Shown here: positions 23,501 through 38,500 of the stretch, one piece after another
How positions within the stretch are numbered: the first letter of the stretch is position 1
Layout of the letters: every line of letters begins with the position of its first letter
Source: Acanthosoma haemorrhoidale
Lineage: Eukaryota > Arthropoda > Insecta > Hemiptera > Acanthosomatidae
DNA length: 64,000 bases
Reading direction: 5' to 3'
Assembly: GCA_930367205.1 (NCBI GenBank)
Contig: OV884011.1
Span: 125,445,910 to 125,509,909, forward strand
Notes under the pieces: generated by a model
What the model was told of the DNA's origin: nothing
Database searches by the model: none
What the model saw: only the letters and a program-made list of their open reading frames with translations
Program-made: the position numbers and the translations under genes

Positions 23501-26500
23501 TCTAAAACTTGTGCAATAATTGGAAGAATAAGTGGTACAGGACCAGAGACTGTCAGGCCAAGGTGATTCTGAATTCTCTCAGCAGAACAGAACCATATGT
23601 CCAAAGCAGCTGAAGGCGATTCTTCACCGATATCAGGGAAACTGAGCACCAAAGCACGACTACAACTAGATAATCTGTTCAATTCTTTTATAAGGTTGTG
23701 GTGCTTTCCTGACAAGTGGAAACAAGCCGTTTTTGTGGCCATTTTGCAAGAAAACTAGAACAAGTACGCATGAAGTCTTACCGGCTCACACACTTGCTGA
23801 CATCCCCCAATCTATCTCTGTGCCTCAAGCTTATGGAATACAAGTGCGTGCTCGGGGCAGCTCTGCGGTACGGTGCACCACTTTTTAGTCATCTGAGGGA
23901 AGCGACAGCAAAGCGACTCCAACATTTCAAAACAGGATACTCATGAAAGTGATCCGAGATACTTCATTCTAACAGCTGAAAAATAGTGAACTGTCCAAGA
24001 ATTTTGAACTGCCTACTGTGGGTTAGTTCATTGACCGTTGACATATCAAATTCTTCGACTCGCTGCAATACCTTACCAACCCTATGTTCAACATGATATC
24101 CCCACCTCCGGTCCCCCATCACTGGAAGTCGAGGCGAAAACGCTTTAGGTTTAAGTTAGTTTGTAAGTTAGCTGTAAGATACTTTTAGGTCCCTCTCTAT
24201 GTAATATGAAAGTGAACCCCATCACCTTGTCCCTTTGCATTGTGTAGAATTTTTAACCGTAATAAGATAAATGTAAGTTTTTGTAAAAACTACTTAAAAT
24301 GCAAAGTATTGCAGTAAAAGGAGCCATCTTCAGCTTTATTTATATTTTTTGTACATATTTTTAATTTTCAATAAAATGATTAATTTGAATTTAGAAAATA
24401 AATAAATAACTCTCTCTGGTACGGACTCCGAATGAGTGAGGAAGATCGGGAGACAGGAATGAGGTTGATGCGCAGGCATGGCTGAAGGTTTGAAGCAAAT
24501 GGTGTGAGAAGCTTTCGTATTTCACTCGTTAAGAATGTTGAGCAGGTGTATGGAAGAAAATCGAGGAACAGAAGAATGACAGGATGAAAGAACTAGTCTC
24601 TTGTTGAGCTATTACAGGGACATTAACATATTTCAAGATGACAACTGTGAGTACCACAACTAGTTATATTCCCCGAAGAGATGAACAGAATTGACTTCAA
24701 TGTTTCCAGTGTAGTTTTGATATTATTAGGTTTTTTAATGTGTAAAGATAATAAAGTCAAATTAGGTTAAATGTATAAGTATGTCAGCAGAAGCCAACCT
24801 CAGATTTTTTATGAGAATAAATAATTTGATTAAATTAATAATTCAAATGATAATTAAAAGTAAATAATCCACAAGCTGTTTTATTAATATTTATGAAACC
24901 TGATATAAGTATTTGTTTGCAACAAAGATGTTGCAAAATGTCGCCACTTGACACTATTTTTGACTATTTGATATAATTCCCGCAGCATAGCTGCCACATA
25001 CATGTGTTCATTATATCCAAATTAAGTAAATTAATAATTGGATGCTACGGACTGATTAGAATTCGAGCCTTGCCTTGATGGTGGTGATCTACTTTACCAA
25101 AAACTGGGTCAACATTTTCAATAAACATCTATGGGGAGATACTACTAGTTATTACTTTAGTTAATTTAAGAAAGTTCTCAAGTACCATTCTAATACATAC
25201 ATGTAACTGTTCCACAGAAAAATTTTAACATTATCTGTCCATAAAAACGTTCATTATTTTATTTTACAGCACTCCAAAAATGTGAATCTCTTGGCCACAA
25301 AGTAGAAAACTGCATTGTCGTAAAACACCTTCCCCGACTAAGTGCTTCATCAAACTGTACCAATGGTTCTGACTCTAATCATCCTAAACAACTAAATGTG
25401 AGAAGAGTTCAAGCATTCCATTCTAATTTGTAGTCTGATATTTGCCCAGTCTGAATGATATGATTTCAGGTCCCTTGGGATGATGACAGAGATGTCTGGT
25501 GGCATGACATGATGGAGGAGGCCTCAACCTCCTGCTACCCAGTTTGGGTTAACGCAGAAGACCCTCTTTTCATGCTTTATACAAGGTGAGTAATAATTAA
25601 TTTTTTATAATAACTAGAATTGTCTAATGGTTACAATTTTGGTTGGATAAATTTGGAATTAGTAGAATCATTTATTAATGTACCAAATTTGTTACTAGAA
25701 GAATTATATCCTGATTTCCTCTTTGCCTGAAGCTTTGTCATGTCTATCCTCTATAAGGTGTCTGTCTGTCATTTCTACATTCTCATTAGCCGGATTTTAT
25801 TTTGATGCTTTATATTATTTTGATTTTGTAGTGCTTACTTGTTTAATTGTCTTTTGTTGTACCTGTTGTACCACCGTCTTCTGTTGTACCATGAATAAAT
25901 AGAAGTTCCCCACTTCTCGGCCCAGAAAATATCCACCTAGGTTTCCATGTTTTAATAATAAAAACCTTCAAAAGACATCAGTTGAGAGAGGGGAAAACTA
26001 GTGCATGATACAACTGAAGCCCATTAGGGGGCGCGGCAGATGTATCCCCGCCTCTGACCTGCCTATATAAGGCCCAGATTTGGGGTTTTGTTCCAGCTCC
26101 CATTCCACCGTCTCTTCGACCACCTCCAGACCATATTCTTAAAATTATTGCCTTGCGCCATAATTGGAAGAATAGATGGTACAGAACGAGAGATCAGCAA
26201 GCCAAGGTCGTTGTGAATTCTCTCACAACGCAGATCCGGGGCTTGATGAAACTCTGGAAAACAGTGCAGTGGCATGAGAGACTTCGTAGCACTCACGATC
26301 ACAGAAAGTTTTGGAAGCTGTTGAAGACTACAAAAGGCAAGACAGCCACTGTCCGTCTTCACGAAGGAGACAATGTTCTGACTGCTGAGCAAAGGCAACG
26401 ATACTGGCCGACCATTACGCTAGGGATATTACGGCTAAGACGGGATACTACCACATGCCTCCTCCGGTAGATGCTGAACAGAACCACATGTTTGTATCAC

Positions 26501-29500
26501 CGAAGCAGCTCAAGGCGATTCTTCGCCGGTGTCAGGGAAACCGAGCACCAGGGCACGACGGGATACAAATAGTGCTGCTCAAACAAATGCCGATGAGAGG
26601 GATAGTACAATTAGCAAACTTATACAACTCTTGTATAAGATTGCGCTACTTTCCTGACACATGGAAACAAGCCATCTTGTTCCCATTACTAAAGCCAGCC
26701 AAGAGCAGACCCCCCACTACCCAGTGATGAGTTCATCCAACGTAGACATATCAAATTTGTCGACTCCCTGCAATACCTGACAAACCCGGTGTTTAACATG
26801 ATAACCCCCGCTCCGTTCCCCCATCGATGGCAGGACGCTGTCACGGCTGGAACGCTTTAGTCTTAGGTTCTAGGTTTAGGTTTTAGTGTTAGTGTTTTCC
26901 ACGGTTACAAGCTGAAGGTGAGCCTCATCACCTAGTGAGTGTATGTGTATTGGACTTATTAACAACAATCTGAAAGTATTATATTTTATGCACTCCTTAA
27001 TATGCATCTGCGAATGCAGCAGCAATTCCAAATTTATTAATTTATTTTTTTCATTGTATATATATTATCAATAAGGAGGTTTTGAAAGAAAAAAAAATTT
27101 TGTTTCAGACTCTTGGAACCCGGCACCTGAAGTGAATACTTCTCTCTCTCTCTCTCACCCCCTCTCCCTCTCTCTCACTCCCTCTCCCTCCCTGAAATAA
27201 TCATAAAAATATTGTCACAATATATTCTCGGAAATTCATCAAAATTATATAAATGCATATACATAATGTTTAATTTTTTATAATTATACTTTTAATCTCA
27301 ATGAAATTAAATGATTCTTAATTAAAAACTTAAATTGTTTTATTAAAACACTTGCAGTGGTTCCACGGGAAAACCAAAAGGTGTTCTACATACAACTGGA
27401 GGTTACCTTTTATATGCAGCCACAACATTTAAGTATGTTTTCGACTATCACCCAAATGATGTTTACTGGTGCACGGCTGACATCGGTTGGATCACAGGGC
27501 ATACTTATGTTGTCTATGGACCACTTGCCAATGGTGCTACTTCTGTAATAGTAAGTAAAAGTAATTCTATACTTAAACCATTATTTTTAGTATTGTCTTA
27601 TAGCCTATTGTTTACAATGATAATTATCTAGCTCTCATATTATCCATCTTATTAATGTTGAGACAAACATTTTGTGGAAAAGGAAAAGTGAAAGAAGAAG
27701 TTGATTTGTGATTAGAACAACTTCCCTACTATTGACACCTCCCGAGCTGTCTTTTTTTTTTTTTTTAATTTTTACCAACTAGATTAATTATGAACTTAGA
27801 AATCGCTTTAAAATTCATAGAAAGTGAAGGTAAAATGTCATGTAATACTTACTAGACTGGGTGAGATTGTAAAATTGTTATCAAGGTCTTTTTGAAAAAA
27901 AAAAATAGAATAGTTACATTATTGCCCTAAAATAAAACCTATTGACATCGGCCCATAAAACATAAAATGCCAAATTTTTATGTTAAGCTCTCAAAACCTT
28001 TTTTTTACTCCCTATAAATTATCTTTAACCATGGTAAAAAAATCATAACATCTCTGAAATAGCCTTAAGCTATGACTTGAGAAATCTTTAAATTAAGATA
28101 AACATGCTTAATTTTTTTTTATCAGTAACTTCTTGATATTATATCTTAATTAGAATAAATATAACCATAACACGCTTCAAACAGGGGGCAGAGCATCTGC
28201 CTGACAGATAGACAGACAAAAGATGATTTATCTGTAGCTGTTAGAAAGTAGGGGTTAGCTGTTCAATTGAGATACAATACAACAACTAAATGCCAAAAAA
28301 TGTTTTAAATAAACAATCAAATAGGCTTTTAAAAATGTTTTTATTTATTTTTCCTAGCTCCTTAATGGCATCTACCAATTATATAGTAGCATGGTCGGCC
28401 TTATTTCTTTATGAAGTATTGTGCCACTGATTTGTTTGTTTTACTCATTAGTAGGCTAAATTACTAACTGCTATATGTCAAGTTAATTGGCTTAAAACTT
28501 TGACAAACTAAAATGGCCGTGATGTTACCACAGTGCAAAGGTAACTTTACAGAATTTCTTCAATTCAGTGGTAATAAATTGTCATTTTGAAAAAAGAAAC
28601 AAGCGCCCAAAATTCGATTTTTTGTTTTATGGCATAATATTTATCAGATGACTTTCATACATCTGTCAGGCAAAAGAAGAGCCTGAAAACCTATTGCTTA
28701 CAGGCCTAAATGAAGTGCTAAATATTCACGGGTCTGAAGAAGGGAAATAAAATTTTTCACATTTTCATCAAATTTCATAAAAAACAACAAGAGCTAAGTG
28801 ATTGATGTGTTCAAAAAGAGAAGTTGGTACAATTGTATTTGACTTTATGCAGACTCTTCGATTGCCTAAAATACCTGGGCAAGAAATGTAAGGTATGTAA
28901 GCAAGAAGGAAACAATTCTGTCAATGCAGAAGATTATAGTTATAATCTTCATACATTCACCTGAATGTGGCCCATTTTGAGTCAAAAGGAAATTAAATTA
29001 AAATTAAAATTAAACTTAATATTAAAGCAAAGGTTAAAAATTGTGGACAGTATAAAAGTAACCCAAAATGAAATATATATTGACGCATAAAATACATAAT
29101 AATAAATGAAAAGAAAAATGTCCACCCGGTATGAACAATTAATATTAAGACTGATAAAACTAACCTAGTAAAAATTAACTAAAAATTTGAGGTTTAAAAA
29201 AAAACGGGATTCCCCCCCTCATGCTCAAACACACACCATTCGTATTAAGCAGATGTGTCAAGCACACATACATGTATAAATAAAGATAAATACAAAATAA
29301 TAATAAATTTTAAACAAAAAGAAATTATGGGAGTCGTCAACAAATTCCAAGAACTTTAATTAATCAATAATGAACCAGCTGAACAAATAAGCTTTTAATT
29401 TTAATTGATAGACTCAACAAATTAATTAACAAGATTTTACAATATTTTTTTTTTAATTTTCCGAAAGCTCTAATTTTGAATTCATTAAAATGATTATTCG

Positions 29501-32500
29501 ATTTTAAACGTTACTTAAAAATTCTATCGCAATCATAAATTTTATCTCTTTCTATCCTTTTAAATTTTTTTTTAGAAATCCCAAAACAAACTTGGATTAA
29601 GGTTGGGGTCTAGCTATTTGCAAAACAAATTTTAAATGGCCTTAAAAATTATTGAGTATTGAACTGCCGCCTGTGGGGCCAATTGAAAATAGGCTCAGAT
29701 ACCCCAAGGTAAATGTGATCTTTAAGTAAACAGGAAAGCTTAGAGAATCACTATCTTGAGAGGAAACGGGATTTGACTATTGAACTTGACTTTACTTTAT
29801 TCTGTTGATAAGAATGTATGGTATTAGCTAGGCAGTTGCATTCTGAGTTTTGGCATTTCTGAATTCTTGGAGAAGTATGAGATAGAATCCCGCCTGAAAA
29901 GAAAGATCATGTTAGAAATATGCCAAAAAGATTTAGGTTTTGATTTTAGCCAGAGGACGTAACACTACAGTTCTTAAATTGATTCACCTTGAAAATATAT
30001 TTGCTGTATTCAAAGGGATTTTTTAGTTAAGCTGTATGCATTGACAATATTCAATAAAACTTTTTTTCAACCAATTTAATTCCCAAATATGGTGAAATTT
30101 TTTTTTTCTAGTTTGAAGGAACACCATTCCATCCACACAACGACAGGTTTTGGGGAGTGGTTGAAAAGTACAAAGTAAACCAGTTCTACACAGCTCCTAC
30201 TGCCATTAGGGCACTCATGAAATTCGGTGACGAGCCTATTAAAAAGTAAGTGTATTTATTTTACTTACAATTTCTCACAATGCTTTTAGAAACTTTCAAA
30301 TTAAAATTATACTTAAGATTGGATTTTTTTTAAAAGACTGGCTTTTCTGTCCAGCAGAATAAAACTGACCTAATAATTGTGATGAATTCTTATCTATCAT
30401 ATTTATATAGTACATATTGTTATGTTATTAGTTATATTATATTAAATTTATTCAGTTTATAAAATTAGAATTATTAAAATTAATTAGTAAGATGAAATGA
30501 GATTAAATATAAAATTCGCCATGTGCTATGAGGGTTAGTGCCACACATGGCGGGGAAGGGTCATGACGTAGAATAGTCATGGACATAAATAAAGAACAGT
30601 GCCAGGAAGGAAAAAACGCTAAAAACTTGTGACATACATTGAACGAAGCCAATAGGGACAAAGGAATGCCATGAGCATCGAGAAAGGGGGAAACGGCTAA
30701 TCCCTTCTTTAGTTGACTAAAGAAGGAAGAAAAACTGGAGTCTAGTACAGTCTTCAAGGATCGAGGTGAACAACACGGAGGCAGTGATCGCAGTTAGACT
30801 TACGCAGGCATGGCTGATAGTTTGAAGTACTAGGTGTGAGAGGCCTTCGTATTTAACTCTTGAACTGTGTCGAGCATGGGTGTGGAAGAAAAGTGAAGAA
30901 TAGTATGACATGGATGAAAGAGTTCTTCTATCGAAGAGTTAGTACAGGAACGTTAATGTACTTCAAGACTGAGAACCACAACCATTTACATTTCCCAACG
31001 ATAAAGACAGTTAGTGATCACAATGTTTTCAAAGTGTAGTTTTCAATGAATACTATTACGTTTTTTATATATTTTATATAATTTATTTATTTATATTTAA
31101 CTTTAACTTTATCTTAAAGTTCTGTTAATAAAAATAGGAAACTTCTGGCAAAAGGAAAAATTGTTTATTTTTACAAATTGATTTAAAAATTGAATAAAAT
31201 AACATTATTAAAACTAAAAATTGAATAGAGTTGCTCCGGGCATTCCCGGTCGCAGAGCATTTGACACAGTGTCCTGTGAGACACCGAGTCGAATGCTTGG
31301 GTGCAATCTAGGGATATCATAGCCGTGACTATGTTTCTATTCATATTATGGCTAGCCTCTGACTGTACCTTCATAAGGGGGTGCTCTGAGCTCATACTGG
31401 ATTGGAATCCAGTCTGCTCTGGCAGAATGATGTTGTTTTCCGAGCAGTAATCTTTGAGATAATTCAAAAGAATTTTCTCAAAGATTTTCCCCATCTCTGG
31501 TAGCAGACTGATCGGGCGGTAGTGGGCTGGGTGATCTCTGCTCTTGGCTGGCTTTAGTAATGGGAACAAGATGGCTTGTTTCCATGTGTCAGGAAAGTAC
31601 CGCAATCTCATACAAGAGTTGTATAAGTTTGCTAATTGTACTATCCCTCTCATCGGCATTTGTTTGAGCAGCACTGTTTGTATCCCGTCGTGCCCTGGTG
31701 CTCGGTTTCCCTGACACCGGCGAAGAATCGCCTTGAGCTGCTTCGGTGATACAAACATGTGGTTCTGTTCAGCATCTACCGGAGGAGGCATGTGGTAGTA
31801 TCCCGTCCTAGCCGTTATATCCCTAGCGTAATGGTCAGCCAGTTTTGTTGCCTGTTGCTCAGCAGTCAGAACATTGTCGCCTTCGTGAAGGCGGACAGTG
31901 GCTGTCTTGCCTTTTGTAGTCTTCAACAGCTTCCAAAACTTTCTGTGATCTCCGTGAGTGCTACGAAGTTTCTCATGCCACTGCGCTGTTTTCCAGAGTT
32001 TCATCAAGCCCCGGATTTGCGTTGTGAGAGAATTCACAGCGACCTTGGCTTGCTGATCTCTCGTCCTGTACCATCTATTCTTCCAATTATGGCGCAAGGC
32101 AATAATTTAAAGAATGTGGTCTGGAGGTGGTCGCAGAGACGGTGGCATGGGTGTGTACTTCGGGATCGCAGTGTCAGCTGAGTCTACGATCACATCAGTT
32201 ATGAAAGTTAGTTGATGATCTACTTCCTCTTTCGTGCGGAGAACTGGCACCGTATGTAAGTTATGGTAAATTTGCGACGGGTACAGATCCCAGTCGGCAC
32301 GACGGTAGTCGTATCTCGTGGGGCGAGGGGTCGCCACTTTACCATCCACTGCATACAGTACTGGTCTGTGGTCAGAGGTAATAAAGTCAAGGGCGGTGCA
32401 ACTAGTGATACGGTGGGGTTGTTTTGTCAGTAGTAAGTCAATCCTCGAGGTAGCTTGAAGAGCGATTCTGGATCGAATCATATACGCTCTTCCGCCATAT

Positions 32501-35500
32501 TGGACATCTTTTGTTCTCCAATGTTCTTTGTCTCATATATGATTAACTGTTCTTGATTTAAAATTAACAAATACAATATTAAATCATTTATATTTAATTC
32601 CTGATATTTTTTATTTGTTAACTATTACTCTTGGACATAACGCAACGAATAGTGTTCAAAACATAAATGAACCATGATCCAGGGGTCGTACACCGTTCAC
32701 TCATGCTCGCTAATTTTGAGTTTATATCAGAAACACTATCAAAAGTCACATCAAAATATCACAACAATACGTTATTAATGTTTACAGTTAGTTAAGGAAA
32801 AATTAGGTTAAATTATTAGTTTTTGGTATGTTAGAGCCCAAACTGATATTATTATTAAAATAGTAAAAAAAATTAGGAAATATATAAATAAAATCAATGT
32901 TTAATAAAGTTGTTTTATTATTAATATTATTGAAACCTGGTTTTAGTATTAACAGGTTCATGATGATTCTTTGTGCATACATAAAGATACTCTTTAAATG
33001 TTTTGCAATTACGATCAAATATATTGATAGTATTGTATGCCTTCTGAGAAGTCAAACTCAGATTTCGATCTATGATATTGCTTTCTTTAATACTAGTCTC
33101 TTAATGTGGCTACACGACCATATCTGTAACACCAGACCTCATTGCCTCTGAATCACTAACAACTTACATATTTCATTCCCAAGGTAGCTTATTCACCTGC
33201 CGTATAAATACTACAGCTCTCCCACTCCAAAAAAAGAAGTTTTTTTGATAAGTCATCAGTGTTTCCCATCACAACCTTCCCATTACTTCATGAGTTTCTA
33301 CCAGATATACCTGAGCTTTACGGCAAGGGCCCCTTGCCTTGAGTCAGGTAAACTCTACTAATTCAATATATCTTAGCTAAGACCTCTCCTGCCTCCTTGC
33401 CTTGTTATTTATGGCAACCTCTGAAAAACCCCAGGGTACAGCTACCTACCTAACTGCTAGGGTTTTGGCAAGGACCCTCTTAGCAACTTATCTGAACAGA
33501 AAACTCCTTTCTTAAAACAATAATAAAAAACTGATAGTAATAATAATCCTTATTCATTCAATAGTTTCTTAAAAATTCAAAACTTGAAAATATAAGTACA
33601 AAATCACCTACCAGTGAGATTTAAATAGTACAGTGCTCACTTATTTTTTTTTATTATGTTTTTACAATTTTTTTACAATTTTTACAGAATTATGTTTCAC
33701 AATTCTGGAATGGTTCTGGTCAAGTAGTGCACCTCACCCATCCTCTTTCACTCTTTTCTCTTCAAGGCAAGTCTTCTCCAGGTAGATAGCTCTTCCCTTT
33801 TTTTGTCCACTAGTCCGACTTCAATCTAGCCTAGTAACCTGCCCATACCATTTCCTTATGTACATAGAGTGGGCTATACCTGGGAAGCGTGTTTTTGCTC
33901 TTCTTATCTTTCAATCCTTCCTTGTGTTTAGGATATTTAGGGTATATCTCTCCATGCTTTGAACTGTAGTCTGTAGCTTATGGAACATGTTACGGTTTCA
34001 CAACTATAAGTGAGGGTCAGCAGAACATTGCTCATCCATATTGTTTTCTTTACCTTTGGATTCATTGTTGATTAAAATAGGTGCTTGTTCCTGAGTAGGG
34101 ATTTTCAAGCTAAGGAACATCCCCTATTAATCTCCTTGCACCTGTACTCCAGAAACTTCCTGCCCAGGATATATGAAACTGGTTACATGCTTAAGGTGGT
34201 AGTCTAGGACCACATCTTCAGCATTCAATATCATGACATTTTTTTCTAGTTGAGATTAAGTCCGATTTCCTTAGCTTTTACCACTGTCTCTGAGATCATC
34301 TTCTACAGTTCTGTAACACTCCTACTTATCAGGAATATCATCAGCAAATTCGAGGTGGTTGAGCCATTCTCCATTTATGCTTAAACCTTTTCCTTCCCAC
34401 TCAAGCGTCTAGCAAATCTTGAAGAGCAGGAATGAAAATCTGGGGAGATATTACATCTCCTTGTCTTACTTTATTGACGCGATTCACAGTTTTCACCAAG
34501 CATAAATTTTGCGGCTGGCTGATTTCAGGTACATCTCTTGAATGAATTTTCTGAATCTTGAGCTGATATTTCTTATCTTCACAGCTGATAGAATACCTGA
34601 GAACTTAAGAAAGTCAAAGGCTTTTTCATTTCTTTTATTTTTCAATAGCAAGCACCTGGGGAAATTAATCTCCTTGGCTTTTCATATCAGTTGATTAATT
34701 ACCTAGTTGTGGTCTGCCATGAATTGATCCTTCTAGAATCCCACTTGGTACATTGATAGGCTTTCATCAATCTCAACTGTAATCCTCTGATAGATGATTT
34801 TATGGGAGTAACTTGTACAGAATACTTAACAGGGTAAGTGCCCTATAGTTGTCCAGGCTCCTGGTGTCTCTTTTCTTAAATATGAGTATTAGGTGACCCA
34901 TCCCTCACTCCACCAGGAAGGTAATGTTTTCCAAACAATTTTTGTGGATCCTAGTGAGAACTTCTACCACTGGCTGTATCCCAGCTTTGATTGTTTCTAT
35001 TGATACTCTGTCAATTCCTCCAGCTTTCTCTTCCTTCATGCTATGAATTGTTTCTGAAACTTTTTCTCTAAGAATGCCTTCTGTCTCTGGATACTAAGAT
35101 TCTAATATTTCTCATTCTAGCACCAAATATGGGTCATTTCCACAAAGACATAGTTCCTCATAGTAAGTTTTAATTATCTTCAGAATTTCTACCCCCTCCA
35201 TGACAATGTGGGCCAATAATATTCAAATATTCAACACCAACTGTTTAAATGTGTTATAATTTCTGGATACATGAAATGCATACTAATCAGGATTGTTAAC
35301 ATGAAACTAGTATATGAGCGTTTGTTGATTGCCAGGCACAATCTGCGCTCGCTGAGGGTACTAGGCTCAGTAGGGGAGCCCATCAATCCTGAGGCCTGGC
35401 TGTGGTATTATCGCCTGATTGGTGGAGAGAAGTGCTCCATTGTCGATACATTCTGGCAGACAGAGACAGGTGGCCATGTTCTGACACCTCTGCCTGGATG

Positions 35501-38500
35501 CACACCTATGAAACCTGGCTCTGCAGTAAGTCTAAAAATAAATATAAGACAAAAAATTATTTGTCCAAATTATTGTGTACCTTGGAAACCTTTTAACTAT
35601 TAAGGTGCCCTCTCTATCTTTACAAAAGAATGATCATTACATTTTTTTAAATTTCACATCATGTAAATTAACTAAAAAAAAAATGACAAAAATGAAGTGT
35701 GCAAAAGTTTAATTAAGAAAAATATAATACACAATGTCAATAGAAACATTTATTCTGAAGTAATGGACAAGTATATCTACTGTGAAAATAAGCAAATTTA
35801 AAACAACGTTGAAATGTAAATAGAAGAACAAAAGTTTCAGAGAGCTGAGTAAATTTGGTGTTAGAAATTAGTGGAAGAAAGAAGATCATGAACTTACACT
35901 TTTTTTCATTAAACAATTGAAATATTAATGAAAAAATTTTTTAAAAATAAAGAAGTTAAAAAAATTAAATTGAATATCATAGGTTGTAGAGACAAATTAT
36001 TATAATTCTTTAAACACTATTCTTGTTGTTAAATGTATAGACCCTACCATTTTTTGGAGTAAAGCCAGAACTTTTGGACGAAGAAGGCAAAAGGATAGAA
36101 GGGCCTGGTGAAGGATACCTCGTCTTCAGTAGGCCTTGGCCAGGAATGATGCGAACTCTTTTTGACAATCACAAACGATTTGAAGACACTTACTTTTCTA
36201 AGTTTCCTGGCTTCTATTGTACTGGCGATGGTAAGCTTTTCTTGAATGTTTTCATTATCTAAAATTAATTCATCATCTATCAATTTGTCTAGATGTACTT
36301 AAATTTAGTACCAAACTATTTCTTGTGCTTTGAGTATTTTCACGGGTCCAGAATAGTTTCCAGCTTACAAATTTAGTATCATAGAAAATAGTAACAGGAA
36401 GAAATAAATGGAATTGTTTGGTTAAAACTGTTTTACTAATGAAATAATAAAGTTCAGACTAAATAGAAACTAAAATAACCAAGATACAATTACCTAACTA
36501 AGCTTACTATTAAATAACTGAGATAGTAAAAATAAATGTTCATGCATAGAAATAGATATTAATGCATAGTAAATAAATAATAGATATTGATGGAAAATTC
36601 ATGAAAAAGAAAAGGAATCTCCACCAAGTAGCTTTTAATATGTAAAAACACATGACACCAAATTGCATTGCACAGAGTCAAAAAGTGACAAAATACTTTT
36701 CAGGGGAAAAATATGAGTTTTTGGGCCACAGGTCATGACCACATCATCTGATTTGGCTGAAATATGAACTTTAACCTGTAGTTTTTGTCCCTAAGAGCTT
36801 GCTTTGCAAAATGTAAAGAATTTTTCAGGGTTTGAAGTGACATCAGTACTAAAACAGGACAGAGATAATCTCACTATGTTAAGATAAGGCTCAATTTTGT
36901 TTTTAAATTCATAATCCAGTTGAGTATTATTTAATTTAAATTCATTTTCTTCGGATTTCTCAATAAATTATTCCAAAGTCATTCAAATTAGTATTTTTAT
37001 TTATTTTATTATTTTACCTCTTTTTTAGGGTTTTGTTAGTTTTTGGAAACCAGAAAACATTTTTATACTTATATTATATTTATATTTATACTTCATAAAC
37101 ATTTTATTTACAACTTTAACTCGCCAATTGATTATTTTAATCTTGAATTGAAAACTGCTCTTGCTGCTACACTCCAACCATGACCTTGTTTTTTTACTTG
37201 ACTCTTCACCTTGACTCATCTACTTCCTTTCCCGCTATATCTGATCTTGGTGCTGACAGGCTAAACACCTCTCCTTGTGGATACTCCCGTCTTCTGCCCA
37301 TTGAATGGCACTACTTGAAAGGGACCCCTTCCATCAAACGATGGTTTCAGTGGCACCACAACTTTTCCTAGAGCACTCCCACTTTGGTCCAGTCTGCTTC
37401 TGTCCGGTTCGCAGTCCCCTTTGGGATCCAGTTGGTTTTTGCCTACCCTTAGAGGTATCTAAGCTATCACTCGGTAGAGTGTGAATTCATACCTTCAAGT
37501 AGAGTGTGAAGACCACTTAAACTACCTCTACTTTAACTCCTAATCATTGGCCTTCTTCGATATTGAGAATGATAGCTTAATGATAAGGCAAATAGTCATA
37601 GACCGAAACTTATATCTTTCTTGTGGCTACAAGGTATAGGCTAGGTCCCTGAAATCTCCCTTGGTGAGTTGCTCAACCCAACAACTAACCTTTCTAAATG
37701 CTCCTAATCTTACATCATTGAATGTCTTATGCCCAAGTCCTTCCTTTGTAATCTCTTAAAAGCTTTTAAAAGAGTAGTCCAATTCCAAACCACCAATTTC
37801 CTTGAACTGTTCAAACTTCTTGATCCTTTCCAACCTGGTCTCTATTCCAGCTACTCCACATAATCCACTCTAATTAATATCACCAGTAAAATTCATGCCG
37901 CTTTTGTTAAAAAAAAAAAAATTAAAAACCCTGATTCTCATAGATTTAAACAAAACTTTTGATACCATAGACCACCCAATAACTCTTTCGGAATTATAAT
38001 CATTAACCTTCTCCAATAGCTCAATCTGCTAATCTTAATCACTTCTCTTTAACTGTATCCAAATAATTACTACACCTAACCAACCCCCCACCCTATCTGC
38101 TTCCCTTACTTTGTCTTAGGGTTAAAGTATTTCATCTCTTCTTTTCAGATCCTATTTTAATGATCTTCCTAAAAACATTCATCATTGCTCCTATCACCTT
38201 TGTGCTGATGACTCCCAAATATATTTATCCTTTACCCACTCTGACTAATTAGCTGTGATTCCCAAAATTCAGGATAAAACTCAGGCTACTATTAGTAGTT
38301 CCAGTTCCCACCTCAGATCCTTTACCAATTTTCTTGCCATAATCCAAAAAGATCATCCTGTCACTTTCTTCTCAATTGGTAAAAACCTAGGAATTAAGAT
38401 TAACCGAACCCTTTCCTTGAACCAACGTATCTCCCAATGTTCAATACCTACCCTTAAACTATTTAATTGTTCTCTCCATATCCTTCTTCCCCATTTCAAC

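Noticed and set aside
30503..30911. Minus-strand ORFs in repeat R
   Set aside because: The sibling copy at 23 kb does not preserve these frames, so they are not coding.
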